Translations under genes and position numbers: made by a program
In this document: positions 35,874 through 47,282 of the stretch, one piece after another
Position numbering within the stretch: position 1 is the stretch's first letter
Layout: each line of letters opens with the position of its first letter
NCBI GenBank assembly: GCA_037447655.1
Contig: JBBHKE010001746.1
Location: 1-64,000 of the forward strand
Reading direction: 5' to 3'
DNA from: Zygnema cylindricum
Taxonomy: Eukaryota; Streptophyta; Zygnematophyceae; Zygnematales; Zygnemataceae
DNA: 64,000 nucleotides
Notes under the pieces: model-generated
Told to the model about the DNA's origin: nothing
The model's database searches: none
Seen by the model: the letters and a program-made list of their open reading frames with translations, nothing else

Positions 35874-36121
35874 AATTCAGACGCATCATGGAAAATGAAC
35901 TCACTTTCTGAGTCAAAAATACAAAAAAAAAGACTAAAGAAACAAGAATGGACTCTACAACCCAGCAGTAGTGCAACATATCATAGTTGAAAATGGGGCT
36001 TACGTGAAGGAACCCTTTTTGAATGAAACGCAAGAACAGGGCAAGAAATTGACCAGCTTTCAAATGAAGGGTGAAGAGAGAGGAAACACAAATTCCACTA
36101 ATTCCAACTTGCGTTCCCTCT

Positions 36122-36123
36122 CT

Positions 36124-36183
<60 letters not shown>

Positions 36184-36267
36184 AGAAGAAAACTGCACAA
36201 ATTCCAACTTGTGTTCCCTCTCTGGCTTCTTCTCCCCTCCCTTCCGCCTTCTCTCTCTCTATCTCTG

Positions 36268-36314
<47 letters not shown>

Positions 36315-36355
36315 CCCCCTCTCTCTCTCTCGCTCTCTCTCTCTCTCTCACACTA
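36122..36355. repeat. CT microsatellites downstream of the CBE1-like gene
   Basis: A (CT)n run lies at 36128-36180 and interrupted CT runs at 36247-36350. Both are low-complexity and the frames across them (Leu/Ser or Arg/Glu) are artefacts. Confidence 0.9.
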
Positions 36356-36521
36356 TTCTCACTTTCTGAATAAGTCTGGATCCCTTCCCTAACCACGACA
36401 TCTTTCCCATGCATCTCCAACCTCGAAATACCTCGCTACATTTTAACAATCGATCCCTCCACCCCCATCCATCCATCGAACCTAAAGTATTCCCACAAAC
36501 TCACGACTCCTTACCTTAGAG

Positions 36522-39500
36522 TCATCTGGATCGAAGCTGTCGTTCGAGCTCTTCCACTCCCATCATCTGTGACGGTGCGACTCTCTGACTCAAACCGTTG
36601 GATGAACTTCTTCCCCATCCTCCGTCTCCCACTAACCATTGGGGAAGGCCTCCGTCGGCGCCTTTGTCCCCACTCAAAGAAGGAGGTGAAGGTTGAAAAT
36701 GACGGGCACTATGAGGAGGATAAGGATGCATAGGGTTATTAAAGGACGACGAAGAGTCTCGAATTTCGTGAATTAGTTGAGGACGGGGGATCGACATATG
36801 GTAAGGCATAGGCAGAGGCAAATCTTGGAGAGGTCCTCCATGTGTCTGGTTGACTACAAATTGACCTCCGTTTGTACCGTGACCGACAACATTGGAAGCG
36901 AGAAAAGGCGCGGATGGTGGAGGAAAAGGAAAGTTTCCCTGGTTTCCCTGGGAATAGTGGTGGTGTTGGTGCATATTGTTGAACGGAGGAATAAATGTTT
37001 CACCTGAAGAATCTCTGTGAAATGGTGTGAGCTGCTGATACTGTTGGGCCAAGGAGGTAGGCTGATCACGAGACCCACCATGGTTTTGAGCCTGACGCAG
37101 AATATCTATGGGTGATGGTCCCTGAAATGGGGAGGACGTGGGTTTTCGAATGGTTCCATGAGGTGTTGCAAATTGGAGGGAAGAATAAGATGCCTCGACA
37201 GAACTTGTCGAATCACGAAACTGCTGTCGAATCACCTCGGCCGACTGACCTCCATTGGGAGGCCCTCCAGAGACAAAAGACGGTAACCATCCATTCAAGG
37301 ATACAGGTGGTTGAGAAGTGGCAAAGAAACGTCGGAATTCATCTGCCTGCTTACTGCCTCCATCAGATCCTTCAGTAGCGCTGTTTTGGTCAAGCCTCGA
37401 CAACTGTCCAGATAAGGAGGGAGGCCTCGCCAGACTGGAAACCTTGTTATTTAATCCTACAGAACCTCTATCAGACGAGTCGCTGGGATCCTCGAATTGA
37501 TCTATGAAGCTCAGGGCATCTTCAGTACCACTCTCGGCATGTGGAGGGAATCTCGTCTTCTCTGGTTCTGTGCCCAAACCACCATCATGAGGATGATTTT
37601 CGAATCGGTTTCCATCTTCCTTGCCCATTCGGGCCTGCATTCCCTCTAGCAGACTCCATGTGTCCTCCGTAAAGATTTTTGTTGTTTCTTGGAGCTTCAT
37701 GTCGTTTGCTTCTCCTCGAGTTCTCCCACTCTTCAGCAGCTCAGCTTCAAAAATGTTGACGCCTAAATCCCATCCCACAAGAGAATCTCGAGTCAGTCAA
37801 AAATTTTCTGTTATGCAAGAGTTGAAAATATGAGTTGGGTCAATGGATTTTCAGCAATTCTTGCTCATATACCTGACATGATTGAACGCGGCCCAACAAA
37901 CTTCAAAGGTTAAAACTACTGCTACTTTGAGGCAATGTCGTCGATGAAAAATGTGGCTCTTCACCCATGGATTTCTTTTGAGACATTACATGTGTACAGA
38001 AAACAAACTTTACATCAGTTTAGCTTCCTACATTTCACACAACATTTTTGCGATTCAATGTTTGAGAGCAAACCTTGAGTAAGTATGTTGGGAGATGGCT
38101 CTGTGAGAATTCCTGGAAAGACTCCTGAGGTGCGATCTTTGTCTTTGTCAGCGTCTGCCTTGTGCAAAAGGGATAGCAGATGCAAAGATGCAGACTCTCG
38201 CGCTTTCTCAGTCATATTCGAAGGGGGGAAAAAAGGAACCCCTCTTTGAATTATCGGCTCCTTCGAAATCAGACTCTCCTGACTATTATTGGTCAACGAA
38301 GAAGTGGTATCTGATGCGGTTTCTGCCTCTGAAAGGATGGATGATTCAATGTCTTCTAGCGACTTGAATACAACTGGACCTCTACCAAGAGCACTAACTC
38401 CAGGTACTGGTGCACCTGGTTGCAAAAATCCAACAGTTGGCGTCTTAACACTATTACTTCCAACCAAAGCAAAAAGAGCGCCAAGACCACCGAGGAACGG
38501 CGGAGGGGGAGAAGGAGATTCTCCCGTATGTGTCGACTGAGGGGTGGCCTTGTCGAGAGGTTCAACTGCATTGCCGTCAGCGCCTACAGCGCTTGGAAAA
38601 CCTTGAGGGAATTGTGGGATATGTGATAAAACCGGCAACTCAGTTGTTGATTCGTCTGCATACCAACACATGGTCAAACATGTGAGGGGACAAATGTCTG
38701 GCAAAAGTATGACATCGAGGAGGGGACGGAAAGAACTCAGCATACAAGAATCTTGTTCCAAGTGAGGAAACGACGTACAAGCCATTAATAAGTACTACAT
38801 TAACTGCATCTGTCAAGTATTTTGTTACCTGATAGACCACATTGAACAGATTCACATTGCTAACACCTGTCCAAATATTAATTCAAAATGGCATTATCGG
38901 AGAATAAATATCTCACCAGAAAAACTGGAACAAATCACATTAAGAACCGAACAGCTCATCTACAACAAGATATTATAGTTGAGCTAAATTAAAGTGATTG
39001 TGAAGAGACTTAACAATGTCCCAATGCCATACACGGAATGGGCGACAGAGAAACAGGATTGACAAACTATACAGCCAAACATTAGCCCTTATTACTAAGC
39101 ACACCAATACTTTTACAGGTCATTAGAATCACGACCTTTCTCGGCACATGTGTATTTTCTTCAACATATAGTTGCAGAAATTTATGAATTTCACTGGGTA
39201 AACTGTTAAGCAACACAAGGTAAGCGTCAGTACGCCAAAATGTGAACAAGAAAAGAAGGGTGAGGCAAGCCCGGAAGTTTTTAGACCAGCATTTTTGGCG
39301 CTAAAGCCTTAACAGCTTCTAAGACAGTCCTCAACTGGGATGTACAAGATATCCACTCCCAGAGCTTCAATACCTGTTGTTTGAAGAATTGCCAAATGGA
39401 AAAAAAAGGACATGGACAAGAAATTCGATCTAATGTCATCACATCCACATCACACCAGAACCTTTAAAAACACCCCAGTACCTACCATTGGAGGAAGAAA

Positions 39501-42500
39501 ACCAGCGAGCAAACTTTGAGGCTTTCAATTCTGGATCTGACTTGCCCCGTTGGCCTTCCATTAACTGCGCCCTTCCCATTCCCCTACAAATGACAAAGAA
39601 AAAAAAGGAAAATGGCCGGCCAACTTAACTGTAGTAAACGGTAAACATACTTGATCAGGACTCTCACGAAACCCTTTTTGAGTCCCTACTTTTATTCCAA
39701 AAATGTTAGTCCACAGTAATGGTCATAGCTGTATTTTTTGAAAAAATAACCAAAAAGTTCCCAAAAGGGAGATAGAAAGTAAGGTTACCTCTCCAATAGA
39801 AGCTCCTCCTGATTCAGACTTGCTATGGCGATCGTCCTTCCCCATTTTGAAGAGCCTATCAAGAACCGAACCGGGGTTTTTTTCTCCTCCAGAAACCCCG
39901 TTCAAGAAAGGAGGCAATATCAGAGAAGTCTGGTCTGGTAGGTCGCTAGAAGGAGTCACATTGATACTATTGTCACTAATGCCCAGAAAAGATAGAGGAC
40001 CTTTCTTTTCCATCCTTGCAGAGACGGCCTCTGTTTCCAAAATTCCAAGTTTTTTTGGCTGTGCCTCTTCTTCAACGGCACTAGCCTGTGACACAACAGC
40101 CGGTCCATCTTTCTCCTCCTTCCCACTTTTGTCATCTTCTGTCGCATTACCACCATTCTCCAATTCAATCTTTGCTGAAGTGTTGTCTGCTGCTCCTACC
40201 TCCGAATGGGACGACACAACGTTTTCTGGCTGAGAGGCTTCAACCTGCACATTACATTTACACAACAGCCCCAGCTTTCTCAATATAGCCAATTAGTGGC
40301 TTAGTTTTAGAGCCAGTTTCTTTACTGTTTCTTAGCTCCTATCATGCTTTAGTTCGTAGAAAGGTTCATTCTGGCCTTTAATGGTCGTCAATTTTTTTCC
40401 TTTCAATCATGCTTTGTACCCAGATGGTTTACTCAACGCAAATTTTGAAATAAGATATTCTGGATGATCCCAGCTCTTGCACCGCCGCATTTTCTGACTA
40501 GCTGGAATTGACTCCTTTGACATCAGCGACCAATGGTTATTGAAATGTCTCATAAAAAAAAGTGGACCAAGTTTGACAAACCTTTCCACTCTCGGCCGGT
40601 GGCAACACCTTTTCTGATAAGGCTTCTGAAGTCTGGTTAGCAATAATGGTTCGGTTGAATCCTGGAGGTGCTCCAGGAGCTCCAGGAAGAGGAGCTACAA
40701 GAAGAGGAGCTCCAGGAAGAGGAGCTCGAACTCCAAATCCAAAACCAGGAGGGACACTTGGTCGAGGCCCCTGAGGGAAAGGCACCACAGAAGGTGGTGA
40801 TTCTGCGGAAAAGGATTGAGAATCCCAGAGACTGTCAATGTCGTGCTTACGTGACGTCACTTCTCCTTCTCTCTCTTTTTGTTCACTATTCCGTCGATGT
40901 TGTGCCCGTCGCATTAGTTCAAACTCCTCTGCAAATGACAGTACCCCCAAAAACAAGGAAAAAAGACTGGGGCCAGTCAGAATTCAGCTTGAGCCTGCCT
41001 CCAGTTTTTATGCATAAGTTCAAACTCCTCTGAGAAAAACAGTTCCCCCCCCCCCCGCCCTCCCAAAAAAAAGTGGAGACGGTCGGAATTTAAACACACT
41101 GCACAGTGATTCGCGCGTTAATAACAAAAACACGTTGCCTGCCTTTTTTGGCCCCTGAACATAAAACAGAGTTAACAGGACCTATTTTTGTTTTTGTTTA
41201 TACGCAGGTAGAAAACACTCCAAATCGCTAGAACGTGATTTAAAATCAATAACACTAAAATAAACCCCACGCTAAATATTTCTTAACGCTAACAGCGTTT
41301 CACGGTTCCGAGAACCAGTTTAATTATAATCAACATGCTTGGGCTTCTAAGAGGCGCCTTCACGAATCATCCCCTCACAAAACAGTCCGCAGGAAAAAAA
41401 AAAAAAAACCATAGTGGGGCCGGTCAGTATTTAAACACACTAGTCTCTTTCCGAGCTCCAGTTTCTGTTATAACCAACATGATTGGGCCTTCTGTTCCTT
41501 ACCACGCCTTTTGCGTTCCAGTTCCGCCTGGCGTGTACTGCTCACATCCAAATCACCGAAAGTTTCACGATCCGGGTTGTCCTCTTGCTGTCACAAAGTA
41601 GATTTGTATTAGAAAAAGTCAAGAAAAAAAATCCCTCGCATAAGATGAAGCTACCTTAATCTGCTTGACCTCCAAAATATAGCTCCTTCACTTCCTTAAT
41701 TACCTAAAACTCCTATGGAAGTCGGAATAGCTTTATGTGTATTCATTTCTACAACGATGGGATTTGTTATAAATCCTAGTATTTCTGCAAACGGCCAAAC
41801 TTCATTAGCAACAAACGTTGGTTAATGAGATATTTATTACAAACCAATCGAATTAGTAATGAACTAATCATCCAAACAAACAGAACCAATTATGTGCATT
41901 TGAACTTTGGTTGACCAATTTATTAAAAATTACAACTAAAAGGACTTTGATAATGTTTATAAATACTCTTCAGTTTTACCTTGCTTCGTGGAGGTTGATA
42001 ACGAGATGGAGGACCAAGGGGACGGTCAGTGCCTTTCGGTGGTGACGATATAATTGCACCATTACCCCGTCCTTTGTCACTAGTAGCAGTAGCCTCTGTA
42101 TTCGCCCAACTTGGTCGTAATGAAAGACCTCCCTCGGTATTACTGCTCTGTGAACCGTGTCGTGGACCAGTCTCGTTTCCTACATTCTGTCCTGCTGATC
42201 AAAAAACCAGCGCCCCCAGACAGCAATTTTTACGACAATTCTTCCGACAATTTTTACAGCAACTTTTACAATAACTTTTACAGTTACAGACAGTTAAGAA
42301 CTGTAAGAAAATAAGCTACAACGATACTTCAAGAAAAAGCTTGTCAGAGGCAGTTGAAGATGGTGTCAAAAAAAATAAGCGTGAGCTCATAGGGCTGAGA
42401 TACAACATGGCAGCAATTTTATTAAAGAGCGGTTCAATCACAAGGACAACCACCATAACTTCAGAACTTGAAAGGCATCAGAACCTTAACAAGGAAAGAA

Positions 42501-44622
42501 AAACAGAATCTGTAATCAAAGAAAAAGAAACCCGAAACTATTTGTGAAAATTTAAGACCAGGACCCTAATTAACTAGCCAACAGCTTGTTCAAAGCAGCG
42601 AAACCTATTTACGGTGCCCTAGATGCTTGTACATTTTATGAGCAACAATCTAAGTGCTACTTGAGACAATCGTACACATCTATAGCTGTAAAATACCTGC
42701 TCACAAACAGCCAATACCCGTACAGCTAATAGACGAAAACACCTACCTGCGATATCCTCGTCAGGACCTTTATGTCCGCGAATTGGCCTGTCATTATGCC
42801 TGATATCTCGTCTTCCTTGAGGTCCATGACTCGTCCCATGACGATCATGGCTTGCTCGTTGAAGACCACCATCCCAATTTGCTGGTCGTGGAGGATAACT
42901 TGATGAGATGGCATTGTTTGAAGAATCGTCCTCTTGTCCCCTTCGACTAATGCCTGGGGGAGGCTGAACCAAAGGGGGTTGTCCCGCCCCAAAACTTGAC
43001 GGTCTCCACGAGTCCTTTCGCCATTCAGGAACCTCTTGAGGAGACTTGCTGTGGGCAGAATCACTGCTCGAAAAAGCTCATTCAAATGCCAGTAGTGAGT
43101 CAGATAAACCAAATACAAAGACGAACAAAGAATTATTCACGAAACACCAAAATGGAAGCACCAAAATCAGCACAAACACTTCAAAATCTTTTCGTTTTTC
43201 TTCTTTTTGAGTACTCACGAAGACGCCAACATTAAGAACAGATTAGATTGCCACACATTGAAAGAAAAACTGGTCAATCCTGGTAAAATAAACAAAAGAG
43301 AAACTCACCTATCCCATTCTCGCCGATGGCCTCGACCAGAGCCCTGTGGTATTGGAATACCTGCTTCCGAAATTTCCCTGGTGACAAGTTTAAAGAACGA
43401 GCTCTTGCATCAGAGTGGATTACCTGAGAGTTTGGATTGCGTCCTCAGAGTTTTGTTAAAACAAAATGTTCTACCAATGGACCATCAATGCTGCCATTTA
43501 AACGCCATTAATTAAGCATTAGGCCATTTAATGGCCAACGGAGCAACGCATGTTGCAATGACACCAACAGCATATAACTTGCTTCACTAATAGGGTAAAG
43601 ATACGAACACTATAACTGATGAACCAACCAGTAATCAGCGTAAACATACAGAAAAAACTACACTCTTCTACAAAATCATACAATTTTCCTTACAATTACT
43701 ATAATTAATGTGACAGTTACACCAGTTCCAGCATACATATAATTCCTCTATACGCCATTAGAACCAATAACCTGAGAGCTCCTTGATTCCATTGAAGCCC
43801 TCTTCCTTCCCAGGGTTCAATCGCTTACTTGAGAACACTTTGTTCGAGTTTTGCAGGTTTCTGCTGACATTCTTCCCGAGTAGCAAATGAGAGAAGAAAA
43901 GTACGAGTATATGTTTGCACTGTCTTGTGGACGTTGCTGAAAAAGAAAAAAAATAGCTTTTGTGAATAAAGTTAGCATTTGAAATAATCAAGTTAGGAAT
44001 AATGCTGGGTGGATATTCAAAAAAAGCAATTGAACACTTTTCAATAGAATAGACATGTGCATGATGTTAGTAAATTTGATGGAAAAGGTGATATTTATTA
44101 ATTTTCGTTTTGAAAAATATGATTTGTCTCATTACAAGTTAGAAATGGAGCCGGTCACCAGTGATAATTCATCAGATATTGATATAGAATGCAAGTAAAC
44201 TACATTCTTCTTAATAGGGTAAATACACATCTGGAACCACTGGCATTACTGGCCAATAATCGCAGTAATCGTACAGAAAAAGTACGATTCATACATTTTT
44301 CTGTACAATTACTGATAACGCCAGTAATCGCGTAATACCATATAAGCTATTTGCATGCAAAAATGTTCATCACAATTTACTATCAAAAAGTCATTTGTAC
44401 TATTTGGCATTGACATCACAAAAAAAATTACAGAAACGACTTTGACGGAGAGTAGGTTTTATCAAAATACATTCCAGAAACAGTGAAAACAGGAAAAATT
44501 CAAAAACATTTTGACTAAAACGGCACTGCTTACCTGCTCTCCAGTTTTTTATTTAAAATGCTGTTGCCATTCTTTTCAGAATCTAACGGTGTACCACGCT
44601 TCTCGGGTTCAGTTTCGTCCAT
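36522..44622 (-). CDS. CBE1: CBE1-like plant eIF4E-binding protein, 11 exons
   Basis: CBE1 (conserved binding of eIF4E 1) binds the cap-binding factor eIF4E/eIFiso4E. Exons (minus): 44534-44622, 43829-43936, 43309-43377, 42747-43063, 41980-42191, 41503-41587, 40582-40928, 39789-40244, 39486-39564, 38074-38655, 36522-37762, giving about 1,194 residues. Start ATG 44620-44622, stop TGA at 36522. The canonical 4E-binding motif YxxxxL-phi is present as YTRTFLL at residues 39-45. Further CBE1-like blocks are an RGHRREWDR stretch (exon 3), QAELERKRRE then EFELMRRAQ (exons 6-7, about 285-303) and SKFARWF (about 577-583). The rest is disordered, rich in Pro/Gly/Ser/Gln, ending ELERQLRSR. Every junction is GT-AG with continuous phase. 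The weak point is exon 9: a better-looking acceptor at 39583 breaks the phase and 39564 keeps it, so a microexon may be missed in 39565-39788. The family call rests on the order of motifs. Confidence 0.85.
37763..38073 (-). other. CBE1-like gene intron
   Basis: Intron between exons 38074-38655 and 36522-37762. No other feature is seen. Confidence 0.5.
38656..39485 (-). other. CBE1-like gene intron
   Basis: AT-rich intron between exons 39486-39564 and 38074-38655. I find no additional exon or bounded repeat. Confidence 0.5.
40929..41502 (-). repeat. CBE1-like gene intron with a MITE-like segment
   Basis: 41102-41306 shares phrases with the repeats in the ATG11 intron: gttaataac, ggcccctgaacataaaaca, aaataaaccccacgctaa and cgctaacagcgtttcacgg. 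Its ends are only roughly inverted. A near-direct repeat of cagtttttatgcataagttc / cagttccc-type sequence flanks a C-run at 41046-41057. Confidence 0.4.
41588..41979 (-). other. CBE1-like gene intron
   Basis: Intron between exons 41980-42191 and 41503-41587. AT-rich, nothing else seen. Confidence 0.5.
42192..42746 (-). other. CBE1-like gene intron
   Basis: Intron between exons 42747-43063 and 41980-42191. A short AATTTTTACGACAATT / AACTTTTACA repeat patch lies at 42220-42290. Confidence 0.5.
43378..43828 (-). other. CBE1-like gene intron
   Basis: Intron between exons 43829-43936 and 43309-43377. A short exon could be hidden around 43440 (donor-like GTAATCC), but no conserved peptide supports it. 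Confidence 0.4.
43937..44533 (-). repeat. CBE1-like gene first intron with a small palindrome
   Basis: 44264-44335 contains GCAGTAATCGTACAGAAAAA facing ttctgtacaattactg, giving a hairpin of about 25 bp arms. It is reminiscent of a very short MITE remnant. The rest is AT-rich intron. Confidence 0.5.
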
Positions 44623-44819
44623 GGTAAATTCAAAAAAGAACTCAACTAACTAGGATATAAAATCTTGAATTCAATACATAATGCTCGACGTTCAGCAAAG
44701 ATAAGATGGACAAAAAGACATAACATCATTAGCTTACAAAGCGAATCTTGCACTAAACACACTAACAAATACTGTACAGAAACAAAATATTATAGTAGCA
44801 TAGTATGGACAATGAATAG

Positions 44820-45122
44820 AACAGCTTTGTTTTGTATGGATATGATTATAATGAGTGGAAGAAGCTCAGCCTTGTTTGAAAGCACATTACAGAAGAAGAT
44901 AAAGAGGAAGAGCGATTTTGCCAACTCATCGGTAAAGACGAAGAGGCTCCAGAATATAGGTGGAGGATATATCGAGACGATATAATTCGGCATGAGTTAA
45001 TACGATTTTCGATACTGACGACTGAGATCCGTCGCGATATAGCAGGCTCCGGATCTGCGGCAAAGCAGTTTATATTATTAGGTTTAAAGTGCGAAAACTA
45101 TTGGAAACGCTTATCATTGTGA
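44820..45122 (+). pseudogene. Coding-like relic of unknown family
   Basis: On the plus strand one frame reads SFVLYGYDYNEWKKLSLV, a TGA (44877-44879), and then 80 open codons including EEDKEEERFCQLIGKDEEAP, then EYRWRIYRDDIIRHELIRF and TTEIRRDIAGSG. The charged, Trp/Tyr-containing composition looks like a real protein and unlike nearby noise. From about 45079 it runs into a palindromic MITE. No start codon, family or splice sites are established. It may be a decayed exon of a lost or neighbouring gene, and chance cannot be excluded. Confidence 0.3.
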
Positions 45123-45240
45123 ATTTGTCATGATGTGATCCCGTGCAGTACGCGAACTATAACTTGTAATAGTACGCATACTGCAAGGGGTTACAGCATA
45201 TAGTGTTTCGACGTCTGCAATAGTTTCGCACGTTAAACTA
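45079..45240. mobile_element. 162-bp palindromic MITE
   Basis: TAGGTTTAAAGTGCGAAAAC at the left faces TAGTTTCGCACGTTAAACTA at the right, with further inverted matches inward (ttggaaacgc, gtgtttcgac). It overlaps the end of the coding-like relic just upstream. Confidence 0.65.
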
Positions 45241-45289
45241 CGGTTTTCATGATGAATTTCATAGGGAATTGCTAATCGCAGAGACAGTT

Positions 45290-45552
45290 TTTGCTGCGCG
45301 CAGGTAGTCGCGTCAACTTTTCAAAAATTGCACATTTTAAGTTCAGATTAGTACAGGTTACGTACCTTTGAGTTTATGCTTGACGGTCAATCCGTCGAAC
45401 AACTTTGATTTGCGAAATATTGTAAGGACTGGTTAATATAAGTGCCGCGCTTGCGAACGACGACCGTCATAAAAAAAACAACAGTTCAGACGGCCGGCCA
45501 AGGAAAACTGCGACAACCACATGTAAAATAAATTGCTGCGCGCAGGTACACC
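45290..45552. repeat. Inverted dispersed repeat, partner of 48085-48370
   Basis: Reading this segment in reverse complement gives 48085-48370: cctgcgcgcag, acatgtggt, ggccggccg, tgacggtc, atttcgcaaatcaaagttgt and taacttgtactaatctgtac blocks occur in the same order. A more diverged relative lies at 48455-48780 (inverted again at 51275-51600). Confidence 0.6.
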
Positions 45553-45678
45553 GTCAATCGCTATTAGAGTAAAGGAATAAATAGCGTAAAAAAAACATTA
45601 GTGTTATTAACACTAATCGGGATTTTTTATTTTTTTTTTTATATATATACTAATTAATCCCTAACTGTAATTTGGGTC

Positions 45679-45877
45679 TGTATTTTTTTTTTGGAGTAAT
45701 GCGCTGTCTGCGAGATAGAGAAAGAAGGCAGACAGAAGGCGGCCATGTCTGTTTGTCACATAGGCTCGGACAGGCGAAATTTCATAAAATTTTACCTTCG
45801 TGGCATTCAACTCGGGTACGTCAAGTGCGTAGCGTACCCTAAGGTGAACGATTGGACTACGAGTTGGTGAAGAAGTT
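45679..45877 (-). mobile_element. SINE-like element, minus copy
   Basis: Reverse complement of the 46825-47022 copy over about 190 bp, with a poly(A) tail (on minus) ending near 45681. Its head includes TAGTCCAATCG (A-box-like) and GAGTTGAATGCC (degraded B box). Confidence 0.7.
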
Positions 45878-46184
45878 TCGGTGCCATCAAAGAGTGTGAT
45901 AAAAATATAAAGAGTTTATTGTTTTACCGCTCATTTAACGGGAAAAACTTGCAAAGTGCGTTATATGTAATAGTTTTTTGTTTTTTTTGTTATGTACGGA
46001 ATAGTACGGAAGGAATTTTTGCGATTTGATCAAAAGGTTCAATGCGTTCGGTACGTATAATTCTTCACGTACGGTACGTTCGCACTAATCGCCGGAATTG
46101 ACAAAGTACACCGTCAATCGCTATTAGAGTATATAACTCCAATTTGGAACCGTGTAAAATATGTTTTGATCGGAAAGCCGGCAT

Positions 46185-46790
46185 TGTAGCCGCCACGCGA
46201 AGTGAGATTTTGGCGTCCTTTGGAGATAGCGTCACCCGGTGCCACGTGGCGCCGCATTATGTGATACCGGAGAAGATGGGAGGAGGAACCATGGCTCCCG
46301 ATTTGACAGGTGTCACCTTGTAGACCATGTCGTACAATGGCCGTACAATAAGTACATCTCCTATTGTACCTTCTTGTACTATATAGTGTTCCTATTGGAT
46401 TAGGGTTTAGTAGTAGGTAGTCGTGAGTATGCAGACCAAGACTTAGTGATATTTCGCTACCTCTCTCTAAGAGAGCTTGTAACTATAAAGGTCATCTTTG
46501 ACCAGCCATAACTTACTGCTCAGGGGAGCAAATTCAGTGATTCTTTTTGTGTTTGGCTCAAAGGAGTCTTGTCCTCATATGGGTGAGGGTGGTTAGAATA
46601 TTTATGTGCCTGGGAGGCACTTATTCAGTGGGAAAGTGGAAGGGGCAAATATTATCCTAGAGGCTTTACATAGGCTGCTCATTCTGTGGGTCAATGGAGA
46701 CTACAAATTTCATGCTCCCACACCTCTCCTCGATTTATAGGCATGATTGCTTTTGTCGATGTCTCGAGGGGAGGATAATAAATAGCTTGG
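46185..46790 (+). mobile_element. LTR-like repeat related to the insertion at 12.6-13.2 kb
   Basis: Matches the reverse complement of 12640-13090 over several hundred bases, including the GAACCATGGCTCCCG block, a TATA-like ACTATATAGTG, CTCTCTAAGAGAGCTTG and GGGGAGCAAATTCAG. It lacks any ORF. Its exact ends are unknown. It sits between the two inverted SINE copies. Confidence 0.5.
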
Positions 46791-47282
46791 GAGGAAGGAG
46801 GGTAGGATATGGGGAAGCGGAACGGAACTTCTTCACCAACCGGTAGTCCAGTCGTTCACCTTAGGGTACGCTACGCACTTGACATACCCGGGTTCGAATG
46901 CCACGAAGGTAAAATTTTATGAAATTTTGTCTGTCCGAGCCTATCTGACAGACAAACATGGCCGCCTTCTGTCTGCCTTATTTCTCTATCTCGAAGACAT
47001 CGCATTACTAAAAAAAAAAACAGACCATGTACAAATGACATTTTTCACGTTTTACGTTTCGAAGGAGATGATTTCAGATCCTCGTCGCTTGGGCGTTATA
47101 TTCGAAGTTGCAATAGATACAAATGCATAATCGGTTGGCCACAAGAAATCCCACTGTCTGTAGCCTTCACGTGCTCCCACACCTCTCCTCGATTTTTTGG
47201 GCATGATTGCTTTTGTCGAAGTCTGGATGCGAGGACAATAAAAAGCTTGGGAGGGAGGAGGATACAATATGGGGAGCCGGCT
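46709..47282 (+). repeat. 110-bp direct repeat flanking the plus SINE
   Basis: 46709-46820 and 47173-47282 share CTCCCACACCTCTCCTCGAT, gcatgattgcttttgtcga, aataaa and AAGCTTGGGAGG stretches, about 464 bp apart. The SINE lies between them. Confidence 0.7.
46825..47022 (+). mobile_element. SINE-like element with pol III box-like motifs, plus copy
   Basis: The head contains TAGTCCAGTCG (46844-46854), an exact fit to the pol III A-box consensus TRGYNNANNNG, and 37 nt further GGTTCGAATGCC (46891-46902), close to the B box. The body ends in a poly(A) run at about 47010-47020. A second copy lies inverted at 45679-45877. A tRNA-derived SINE is the best explanation. The tRNA fold itself was not verified. 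Confidence 0.7.

Noticed and set aside
35971-36369. Ser/Leu-rich and Arg/Glu-rich frames
   Set aside because: CT microsatellite artefacts.
39723-44622. Plus-strand frames opposite the CBE1 exons
   Set aside because: They are antisense shadows. The minus-strand frames join through phased introns and carry family motifs.
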